From Eubacterium sp. (GTDB lineage Bacteria > Bacillota_A > Clostridia > Lachnospirales > Lachnospiraceae), in contig JAMPGN010000183.1 in the NCBI GenBank assembly GCA_023663915.1, positions 1 to 8,528 on the forward strand: DNA of 8,528 nt, read 5' to 3'. This document shows, piece by piece, positions 1 to 5,971 of this stretch (within the stretch, counting starts at the first letter, position 1; every line of letters starts with the position of its first letter). Under the pieces are notes generated by a model that worked only from the letters and a program-made list of their open reading frames with translations, ran no database searches and was not told the DNA's origin. Both the position numbers and the translations under genes were made by a program.

Positions 1-112
1 TAAAAAATGAACACAAAATAGACACAATTCGCCGCTATACTGAGTGCATGATCAGGAAACAGAGATGGCGTAAAGCTGTCTGCCTGTATAGCTTTGTATC
101 ATTGCACAGTAT

Positions 113-133
113 GAAAGGAGCGAATGAATCATG
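113..133 (+). promoter_or_regulatory. Ribosome binding site and start of the htrA-like gene
   Basis: AAAGGAG ends at 120 and lies ten bases before the ATG at 131. An ATG at 124 is out of frame, so 131 is the only well-placed start. I found no convincing -35/-10 pair in the 130 bases before the gene. TATACT at 36-41 resembles a -10 box but has no partner at the proper distance. Confidence 0.6.
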
Positions 134-1792
134 TACGACAACAATAACTATCCAAACGATTATACGAATCATACGGGTTCCGGAGCAAATGATCCGCAGA
201 TCGGCTCGGAGCCTGTTCAGGGCGGGAATGCTTACAGTCCCTATCAGAATACGCAGAGTACAGGGCAGAGCTATACCAGCCGGGGTACGGAACAGAGCGC
301 ATACGGCGGACAGAGCAGTTATGGCAGCCGGAATGCCGAGCAGAACAGCTACGGCAGTCTGAGCGGTTATGACAGCCGCAGCGCCGAGCAGCGAAGCTAC
401 AGCAGTTATAACAGCCAGAGCGCGGCGCAGGGAAGCAGTGCGGGGACATACCACTACGGAAATGTGTATCCGAACAGCTACGCGCAGACCGTACAGAAGC
501 CGGAGAAGAAGAAAAAAGCAAAAACCGGCGGCGGTTATTTTAAGAAAGCGCTCGCCGCGGTGTCGCTGGGACTGTTCTTCGGCGTTTTTGCGGGGCTGGG
601 GCTTTATGCGGTAGATTACGCGACAGGGATACTCGGCGGTAAGGATGAAAAAACGGCGGAAGCCGAAGCGCCCACGGAGAGCAAAGATTCCGCGGCGGCT
701 GCATTACTGGACGAGGAGACGACAAAACAGCCGGTGATCGAGGGCGATCTCATCAAACAGTCGGACGCCACAACGACGGTAGTGACAGATGTGACCGAAG
801 TGGTCAAGAAAGTGATGCCTTCCATCGTGGCAGTGAACAATCACTATACGGAGACCATGTCCTGGTTCGGACAGTCTATGGACAGCGAGGCGGACGCCAG
901 CGGTTCCGGCATCATCGTCGGATTGAACGATGCGGAACTTCTGATCGTATCAAACTACCATGTGGTAGCGGACACCGATAAACTGACGGTGCAGTTCAAT
1001 GAGGGCAGCGAGGCGGAGGCATTTATCAAAGGGCAGGATTCCAAGATGGATCTGGCGGTGATCGCGGTGCCGGTGACAGAACTGTCAGATGCGACTCTGG
1101 AGGCGATCGAAGTGGCTACGCTGGGCAATTCCGACGAGCTGGAAGTCGGCGAGCCGGCGATTGCCATCGGCAACTCTCTCGGCTACGGTCAGTCCGTTAC
1201 CACGGGCGTGATCAGCGCACTCGACAGGAGCATCGACCTGTCCGCCAACGCTTACGGCGGTGACAGCGTGGAGGGCACCTTTATCCAGACGGATGCGGCT
1301 ATCAATCCCGGCAACTCCGGCGGCGCGCTCTTAAATATCAAAGGCGAAGTGATCGGCATCAACTCCAACAAGATCGGCGGCAGCGCCGTGGAGGGCATGG
1401 GCTATGCGATCCCCATTTCGTCGGCAAGCCCCATCATCGCGGAACTGATGCTGCGGGAGACCAGAAGTAAAGTCGCGGAGGAGGAACGGGGGTATCTCGG
1501 TATTTCCGGCATCAGCGTCACGCAGGAGGTCTCGCAGGCATACGGTATGCCCGAGGGCGTCTATATCGCACAGGTCTATGAGGGCACGGCGGCAGCAGCG
1601 GCAGGCTTGAAGCAGGGCGACATCATCACGGTGTTTGGCGGCGACAAGATCGCTTCTATGGAGGAGCTGCAAAAAGAACTGGAGTTCTGTGCAAAGGGCG
1701 ATACCGTGGAAGTCAAGGTCATGACGATGACCGTGGCAGGGTATGAGGAGGTCACACGGCAGTTGACCTTAGGCAATAAAGTGACGGAGTAA
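131..1792 (+). CDS. HtrA/DegP-family membrane-anchored serine protease with PDZ domain
   Basis: A 553-residue trypsin-like protease of the HtrA (S1C) family, which degrades or refolds misfolded proteins outside the cytoplasmic membrane. Residues 1-120 are low-complexity, rich in Ser, Tyr, Gln, Asn and Gly. A Lys-rich stretch (123-131) precedes one membrane segment at about 140-161, giving a cytoplasmic tail and an external protease. The triad is visible: His277 in SNYHVVAD, Asp307 in KMDLAVI and Ser396 in NPGNSGGAL. A single PDZ domain starts near residue 454 (GYLGI) and runs to the C-terminus. Protease and PDZ order is typical; the tail is longer and more repetitive than in most relatives. 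It appears monocistronic, with a hairpin 25 bases after the stop. Family assignment is very secure; the substrate is not visible. It could be named htrA or degP, but orthology cannot be settled here. Confidence 0.95.
   Translation: MYDNNNYPNDYTNHTGSGANDPQIGSEPVQGGNAYSPYQNTQSTGQSYTSRGTEQSAYGGQSSYGSRNAEQNSYGSLSGYDSRSAEQRSYSSYNSQSAAQGSSAGTYHYGNVYPNSYAQTVQKPEKKKKAKTGGGYFKKALAAVSLGLFFGVFAGLGLYAVDYATGILGGKDEKTAEAEAPTESKDSAAAALLDEETTKQPVIEGDLIKQSDATTTVVTDVTEVVKKVMPSIVAVNNHYTETMSWFGQSMDSEADASGSGIIVGLNDAELLIVSNYHVVADTDKLTVQFNEGSEAEAFIKGQDSKMDLAVIAVPVTELSDATLEAIEVATLGNSDELEVGEPAIAIGNSLGYGQSVTTGVISALDRSIDLSANAYGGDSVEGTFIQTDAAINPGNSGGALLNIKGEVIGINSNKIGGSAVEGMGYAIPISSASPIIAELMLRETRSKVAEEERGYLGISGISVTQEVSQAYGMPEGVYIAQVYEGTAAAAAGLKQGDIITVFGGDKIASMEELQKELEFCAKGDTVEVKVMTMTVAGYEEVTRQLTLGNKVTE
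272..415 (+). repeat. Three tandem 48-base (16-residue) repeats inside the htrA-like gene
   Basis: Residues 48-63, 64-79 and 80-95 of the protease are three in-phase units beginning YTSRGTEQ, YGSRNAEQ and YDSRSAEQ. The shared pattern is Y-x-S-R-x-x-E-Q followed by a Ser/Tyr-rich half. A weaker fourth copy may start at residue 96 (QSAAQ). The repeats lie in the predicted cytoplasmic tail before the membrane segment. Copy number could vary between strains by slippage or recombination, which is an inference. Confidence 0.8.
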
Positions 1793-1816
1793 ATAGCGGA
1801 AATGTGACAGAACAAT

Positions 1817-1859
1817 ATCCCCGGCAGTACGGTATCGTAAGGATACGGCTGCCGGGGAT
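1817..1859 (+). terminator. Strong hairpin after the htrA-like gene, probable terminator
   Basis: ATCCCCGGCAG at 1817-1827 pairs perfectly with CTGCCGGGGAT at 1849-1859 (11 pairs). Inside the loop GTATC (1832-1836) can also pair with GATAC (1842-1846). The position just after the stop codon fits a transcript end. The downstream arm is followed by TTGAGGTATA rather than a T run, so it is not a textbook intrinsic terminator and could instead protect the mRNA 3' end. Confidence 0.55.
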
Positions 1860-1947
1860 TGAGGTATATAAGAATGATGCAGGGTTATTCGGATGGAAGA
1901 AAGCGGCTGAGAATCGGAAAGTATAGAATTATATATAATTATGAGTA

Positions 1948-1976
1948 TGGTCAAAACGGAGAAATTAAGGTATTAT
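1948..1976 (+). promoter_or_regulatory. Possible sigma-A promoter for the antitoxin-like gene and perhaps clpX
   Basis: TGGTCA (1948-1953, four of six matches to TTGACA) and TATTAT (1971-1976, five of six to TATAAT) are separated by 17 bases, with the start codon about 57 bases further on. The surroundings are so AT-rich that a chance -10 is likely. A perfect 14-base palindrome, AATTATATATAATT at 1927-1940, sits immediately upstream and might be an operator. Confidence 0.35.
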
Positions 1977-2032
1977 ATATTATGCATATAGATACAAGGG
2001 GAGATATCTATAAATAGAAAGGAAGTGCCTAT

Positions 2033-2245
2033 ATGAGTGGAACAGTAAAAGAAGCGGTAAATCTTATGGAAGTGCTGCCGGAAAGCGATCAGAACTTTGC
2101 ACTCGAGTTTATAAAGAAACTGGTTCTTGCATGGGATCCGGATTATACGAAAGTTACATTGGCAGAGAAAGAGGCGATAGAGGAAGCGGAAAAAGATATT
2201 TCAGAAAATAAGATGATTTCCCATGATGCAATAAATTGGGATTAA
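2033..2245 (+). CDS. Small antitoxin-like protein without a visible toxin partner
   Basis: A 70-residue acidic protein starting at an ATG seven bases after AAAGGAAG (2018-2025), a good ribosome binding site. The N-terminal half (EAVNLMEVLPESDQNFALEF) is a predicted helical segment. The second half is a charged helix (AEKEAIEEAEKDISENK) ending in ISHDAINWD. A short protein with an acidic helix and an 'SHD/E-x-I' tail is reminiscent of antitoxin-like proteins annotated beside RelE/ParE-type toxins in clostridia; this is recognition by resemblance, not a matched profile. No toxin-sized ORF lies on either side: clpX-like starts 72 bases later and htrA-like ends 240 bases earlier. It may be a solitary antitoxin relic, a small regulator, or a first cistron of the clpX operon. 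The coding call is firmer than the function. Confidence 0.75.
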   Translation: MSGTVKEAVNLMEVLPESDQNFALEFIKKLVLAWDPDYTKVTLAEKEAIEEAEKDISENKMISHDAINWD

Positions 2246-2299
2246 CCCTCTTGTTATATATGTAAGAATCCCCGATAGACCAATATCTGCGGGCGAGAC

Positions 2300-2320
2300 G
2301 GAGGAATAATAGATAGTATG
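2300..2320 (+). promoter_or_regulatory. Ribosome binding site of the clpX-like gene
   Basis: GGAGGA at 2300-2305 precedes the ATG at 2318 by 12 bases, a little longer than optimal. The next in-frame ATG lies beyond the zinc-finger cysteines, so 2318 must be close to the true start. Confidence 0.6.
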
Positions 2321-3802
2321 GACGATAGACATGACGACACCGAATTAGAGAAGCAGGAGAGCGCGGAGGCGGGTGAGACGGAGGAGAAAAAGGACGATTC
2401 TTCCGGCGATTATGAGGATGTCTGTTTTATCTGCCGCAGACCGGAGAGCAAGGCGGGAAAGATGTTCCGCCTGCCGAACCATATCTGCGTCTGTGATGAC
2501 TGTATGCATAAGACGATGGATACGGTCGCCCAGTTCGATTATCAGGGGCTTTTGAACAATCCGAATATGAGCGACTTAAATTCCGGCAAGGGATTTCCGA
2601 ACATCAGTTTCGTGAATCTGGCGGACTTAAGAGGCGACGGCGGAATCCCCAACAAGCAGAAGCCGAAGAAAAAGAAGAAAGAGGCTTCCGCGGAGATCGA
2701 CATTCGCGATATCATGCCGCCCCACAAGATCAAACAGAAGCTGGATGAGTATGTCGTGGGGCAGGAGCAGGCAAAAAAAGTGATGTCCGTCGCAGTCTAC
2801 AACCACTATAAGAGAGTGGCGACCGGAACGATGGATGAGATCGAGATCGAAAAGTCCAATATGCTGATGATCGGTCCGACCGGCTGCGGCAAGACCTATC
2901 TGGTCAAGACATTGGCGAAACTGTTGGATGTGCCGCTTGCCATTGCGGACGCCACATCGCTGACAGAGGCAGGCTACATTGGGGACGATATCGAGAGCGT
3001 GGTCTCCAAACTGCTGGCAGCCGCGGACAATGATGTGGAGCGGGCGGAGCGCGGCATCATCTTTATCGACGAGATCGATAAGATCGCCAAGAAGCGGAAC
3101 ACCAATTCGCGGGATGTGAGCGGCGAGTCCGTGCAGCAGGGGATGCTAAAGCTGTTGGAGGGCGCGGAGGTGGAGGTGCCCGTGGGCGCAAATTCCAAAA
3201 ACGCTATGGTGCCCCTTGCGACGGTGAACACAAGAAACATCCTGTTTATCTGCGGCGGCGCTTTTCCGGATTTGGATGAGATCATCAAGCAGCGGCTCAA
3301 AAAGAAGACGTCCATCGGTTACAGCGCTGAACTCAAGGATAAGTATGATAAGGAAAAGAATATTTTGAGCAGGGTGACGGTGGAAGATATCAGAAAATTC
3401 GGGATGATTCCGGAGTTTATCGGTCGTCTGCCCGTCATTTTCACGCTGGAAGGCTTGAGCCGTGATATGATGGTGCAGATCTTAAGCGAGCCGAGAAACG
3501 CCATTTTGAAGCAGTACCAGAAACTGCTGGAGCTTGACGAGGTGGAACTGCTCTTCGATCAGGGAGCGCTGGAAGCCATCGCCGATAAAGCGATGGAGAA
3601 AGAGACGGGGGCAAGAGCTCTGCGCGCCATCATCGAAGAATTTATGCTGGATATCATGTACGAAGTGCCGAAAGATGACAACATCGGTCGCGTGACCATC
3701 ACCCGAGAGTATATTGAGGGCAATGGCGGACCGATCATCGATATCCGCAGCAGGAGTGCGGAGCATCCGGAGCATTTGCGGGAGATTTCGGAAAAAAGTT
3801 AA
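2318..3802 (+). CDS. ClpX-like AAA+ protein unfoldase, divergent paralog
   Basis: A 494-residue cytosolic ATPase of the ClpX family, which unfolds proteins and normally feeds them to ClpP; usual length is about 420. Residues 1-34 are a very acidic extension. A zinc-binding domain follows (Cys36, Cys39, Cys59, Cys62), then a long Lys-rich linker (114-121). The AAA+ core shows Walker A GPTGCGKT (186-193), pore loop GYIGDD (219-224), Walker B IIFIDEID (247-254), arginine finger Arg370 in EFIGRLP, and sensor 2 GAR (431-433). The RKH loop expected near 288-300 is replaced by GANSKNAMVPL, and the ClpP-docking IGF tripeptide reads IGY (333-335). Neighbours are not clpP, tig or lon, as they often are for the housekeeping gene. 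I infer a second ClpX with altered substrate choice. It is probably co-transcribed with the response regulator eight bases downstream. A stand-alone remodelling role without ClpP is possible. Confidence 0.92.
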   Translation: MDDRHDDTELEKQESAEAGETEEKKDDSSGDYEDVCFICRRPESKAGKMFRLPNHICVCDDCMHKTMDTVAQFDYQGLLNNPNMSDLNSGKGFPNISFVNLADLRGDGGIPNKQKPKKKKKEASAEIDIRDIMPPHKIKQKLDEYVVGQEQAKKVMSVAVYNHYKRVATGTMDEIEIEKSNMLMIGPTGCGKTYLVKTLAKLLDVPLAIADATSLTEAGYIGDDIESVVSKLLAAADNDVERAERGIIFIDEIDKIAKKRNTNSRDVSGESVQQGMLKLLEGAEVEVPVGANSKNAMVPLATVNTRNILFICGGAFPDLDEIIKQRLKKKTSIGYSAELKDKYDKEKNILSRVTVEDIRKFGMIPEFIGRLPVIFTLEGLSRDMMVQILSEPRNAILKQYQKLLELDEVELLFDQGALEAIADKAMEKETGARALRAIIEEFMLDIMYEVPKDDNIGRVTITREYIEGNGGPIIDIRSRSAEHPEHLREISEKS

Positions 3803-3810
3803 GGGATTTT

Positions 3811-4542
3811 ATGGATGACGGTAAAAAAATACTTATTTTAGAAGATAATTTAGCGGCACTGGAGCATCTGGAGCGTATCATTGAGAAAGTGGACGGAAAC
3901 AATGAGGTGTATTCTTTTTCTGATACCAGAGATGCTTATCAGTGCGCTATGGAGAGAACAATTCATCTGTTTTTGATCGATATTATTCTGGATACAACCC
4001 GACCGGGCGATGTTTCGGGCTTAAAATTTGTTGAAAATATTCGAAAGATAGAGTCCTATCGTTTCGTGCCGATTCTATTTATCACTTCGTTGGAAGACTC
4101 CAAATGCTACACTTACGAAAAATTGCATTGTTATTGTTTTATCGAAAAACCGTTTGATAAAGAGTGGGTAAAACAATCTGTGGAAGAATGTCTGAGATTT
4201 CCCGTAAGCCGAAAGGAGGAGAAAACCCTGTTTTTTAGAAAAGACGGGATTATTCTGGCGGTTGAGCGGAAAGATATCACCTATGCGGAAAGCCGCGAAC
4301 ATATTATGCACATACATACCAAACAGGGGGATGTGCTGAAAATACCATACATGACGCTGAAAAGGTTTTTGGAGGAAACCGACAGTCCCGATTTTATCCA
4401 ATGCAGCCGTAATACGGTCATAAACAGAGAATACATTCGTGATGTGGACATACCAAACCGCCTGATCCATCTGAAAGAAAATTATGGCATGGTTGAGATC
4501 GGCGTTATGTTCAAAAAGCATATGAAGGGATGTTTTCAATGA
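3811..4542 (+). CDS. LytTR-family response regulator (AgrA-like)
   Basis: A 243-residue DNA-binding regulator. Residues 5-125 form a receiver domain with the acidic pair Glu11-Asp12, phospho-acceptor Asp57 in FLIDIIL, Thr92/Ser93 in LFITS, and Lys113 in the EKP motif. Residues 138-240 form a LytTR domain, with the typical segment FIQCSRNTVINREYI (195-209). Members of this family bind pairs of short direct repeats about 21 bases apart and activate transcription; such a pair is present at 5840-5869. AAGGG at 3801-3805 gives a start at 3811, only eight bases after the clpX-like stop, which suggests one transcript. The stop TGA overlaps the kinase start as ATGA, so the two are translationally coupled. 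Base composition is visibly more AT-rich than clpX-like. Family assignment is secure; calling it agrA would be wrong because no agrB/agrD is seen. Confidence 0.93.
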   Translation: MDDGKKILILEDNLAALEHLERIIEKVDGNNEVYSFSDTRDAYQCAMERTIHLFLIDIILDTTRPGDVSGLKFVENIRKIESYRFVPILFITSLEDSKCYTYEKLHCYCFIEKPFDKEWVKQSVEECLRFPVSRKEEKTLFFRKDGIILAVERKDITYAESREHIMHIHTKQGDVLKIPYMTLKRFLEETDSPDFIQCSRNTVINREYIRDVDIPNRLIHLKENYGMVEIGVMFKKHMKGCFQ

Positions 4543-5828
4543 GTATATGGGCACACATTGCGCTGATTGCGGAAACCTTGATGACGATCGTCTGCATTTG
4601 CCGCATTTACGGTCAGAAGATAAGGGCGGATAAAAAGACGGCAGCGGTATTTTTCTGCATTTTATTGATATTGGAAATCATCAATCGGAATCATTTGGAC
4701 GGAAAATATTCTTTTTTGGTATATCTCGTTTTATTCCTGTACTGTACCGCCGAGTTTAAGAGCGCGGTCAGCGAAACATTGATCAGTATGATCTTGTGGA
4801 TGGTCATAGGGACTGCTATACAGTTTCTGTGTATTCTTTTGGCAAATTTATTGTTGGTGGATGCGGAAGATATCAGAAATGCGGTCAGTAATACGATATC
4901 GCTGGCTGCTATTGGTTTGCTTCCGCCCGCAGACGGATTGCATCGGTTGCAGAAAAGCATCTGCGAAAACAGCAAATTTAAAACGATCATGTCGGGCTTT
5001 ATATGTCTGATACTGGCGGTAATGTTCTTACAGGCAAAATCCCGCCATGAAATACAGTTGCGGTATTTCATTTTAACAATTCCTGTTGTCATTTTGCTGC
5101 TGTTTGCAGTCGTAAAATGGGATGATGCAAGGCACGAGGTGGAAGGAATCAAAGAGAGGATTCATGAGATAGAGGGAAATAAAAAGAATTATGAAAATCT
5201 GCTGATAAAGGTCAGACTGCGGCAGCACGCATTGAAGAACCATATGGAAGCGATATCCGCGTTTCAATATACTCAAAAAACTGTTGGGAAATCGGGACAG
5301 GCAGGGGAAGAATATTTCAATCGATTGCGGAAAGAAAATAAATACAATGATCTGTTGCTGACAGGCGATGAAATCCTGACGGGCTTTTTGTACGGAAAGT
5401 TTCAGGAGGCGGAGAATAACGGAATAGAAATCAACTATCGGATAACGGCGGCGGTCGGGCAATGCCGGGTGCCGATATACTATGTGATCGAGATGCTGGG
5501 GATTTTGTTTGACAATGCGATCGAGGCGCTAAAGAATGCAGATGAGAAAGAAATTTTTTTTGAAGTCTGTGAGACGGATGAGAAGTATGAATTTTTGCTT
5601 GGAAATCCCTTTCGGTATGTTTCCTACGATGAGATAGAGGAATGGTTCCGCTATGAAAAAAGCGGAAAAGGAAGCGGACGGGGGCTGGGGCTGTATCACT
5701 TAAAATGCCTTTGCACGGAGTGGAATTGTGATATCGGATGCAGAAACAGGGAGATCAGGAAAGCGAACTGGATCGTTTTTTCACTTGGGATCGACAAATG
5801 CGGATCACAGAAAAACCATATGAAATGA
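4539..5828 (+). CDS. GHKL-type membrane sensor histidine kinase (AgrC-like)
   Basis: A 429-residue sensor kinase, partner of the preceding regulator. An ATG at 4530 is in frame, but I chose 4539 because AAGGGA (4525-4530) lies eight bases before it and it forms an ATGA overlap with the regulator stop. Residues 1-195 hold about six or seven hydrophobic segments (roughly 5-22, 34-50, 57-72, 80-107, 118-130, 150-166, 175-193) as in peptide-sensing AgrC kinases. A charged, probably coiled-coil linker (196-228) leads to QHALKNHMEAI, where His230 is the likely phosphorylated residue. The ATP-binding domain has the N box FDNAIEAL (Asn326) and a Gly-rich box GKGSGRGLGLYHLK (377-388). The residue after the His is Ala231, where relatives usually have Asp. 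No peptide precursor or AgrB-like processing enzyme is present, so the ligand is unknown. Confidence 0.92.
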   Translation: MSIWAHIALIAETLMTIVCICRIYGQKIRADKKTAAVFFCILLILEIINRNHLDGKYSFLVYLVLFLYCTAEFKSAVSETLISMILWMVIGTAIQFLCILLANLLLVDAEDIRNAVSNTISLAAIGLLPPADGLHRLQKSICENSKFKTIMSGFICLILAVMFLQAKSRHEIQLRYFILTIPVVILLLFAVVKWDDARHEVEGIKERIHEIEGNKKNYENLLIKVRLRQHALKNHMEAISAFQYTQKTVGKSGQAGEEYFNRLRKENKYNDLLLTGDEILTGFLYGKFQEAENNGIEINYRITAAVGQCRVPIYYVIEMLGILFDNAIEALKNADEKEIFFEVCETDEKYEFLLGNPFRYVSYDEIEEWFRYEKSGKGSGRGLGLYHLKCLCTEWNCDIGCRNREIRKANWIVFSLGIDKCGSQKNHMK

Positions 5829-5839
5829 CCGTCAAAAAG

Positions 5840-5872
5840 AGAGTTGGGTAAGAAAAAATAAGAGTTCGGTAA
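5840..5872 (+). promoter_or_regulatory. Predicted LytTR operator: two direct repeats 21 bases apart
   Basis: AGAGTTGGGTAA (5840-5851) and AGAGTTCGGTAA (5861-5872) differ at one base and start exactly 21 bases apart, two helical turns, on the same face of the DNA. The core AGAGTTNGG agrees with the LytTR/AgrA consensus as I know it, [TA][AC][CA]GTTN[AG][TG], at eight of nine positions in both copies, with the usual 12-base spacer. A partial AGAGT at 5876-5880 is out of phase. The site lies 11 bases after the kinase gene and about 100 bases before the exported-protein gene. Confidence 0.65.
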
Positions 5873-5878
5873 AAAAGA

Positions 5879-5907
5879 GTCAAGCCGCAGAGAAAAAAAG
5901 GTATACT
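5879..5907 (+). promoter_or_regulatory. Predicted activator-dependent promoter of the exported-protein gene
   Basis: TATACT at 5902-5907 is a good -10 box (five of six). Seventeen bases upstream, the -35 position reads GTCAAG (5879-5884), with only two of six matches. A weak -35 directly downstream of paired LytTR repeats is the typical arrangement of a promoter that needs the regulator. The predicted transcript would have a leader of about 58 bases. Confidence 0.5.
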
Positions 5908-5971
5908 TTCTTTTGTCGATTTAAAACTGTTTTGCGAAATGTGCGATGTATTATGAGTGGAGGAGAAAGCA

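Noticed and set aside
36..41. TATACT as a -10 box for the htrA-like gene
   Set aside because: No -35-like hexamer at 16-18 bases; TAGACA at 19-24 is only 11 bases away.
35..521. Long minus-strand ORFs (up to 139 residues) opposite the htrA-like gene start
   Set aside because: They mirror the repetitive Ser/Tyr/Gln codons of the htrA-like gene, lack ribosome binding sites and overlap a certain gene.
4075..4554. 159-residue minus-strand ORF across the LytTR regulator
   Set aside because: It lies antisense to a gene with clear receiver and LytTR domains and has no ribosome binding site or recognisable sequence.
5923..5933. AAAACTGTTTT palindrome in the leader of the exported-protein gene, considered as a third LytTR site or operator
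   Set aside because: It is short, matches the LytTR consensus poorly and is out of phase with the two good repeats.
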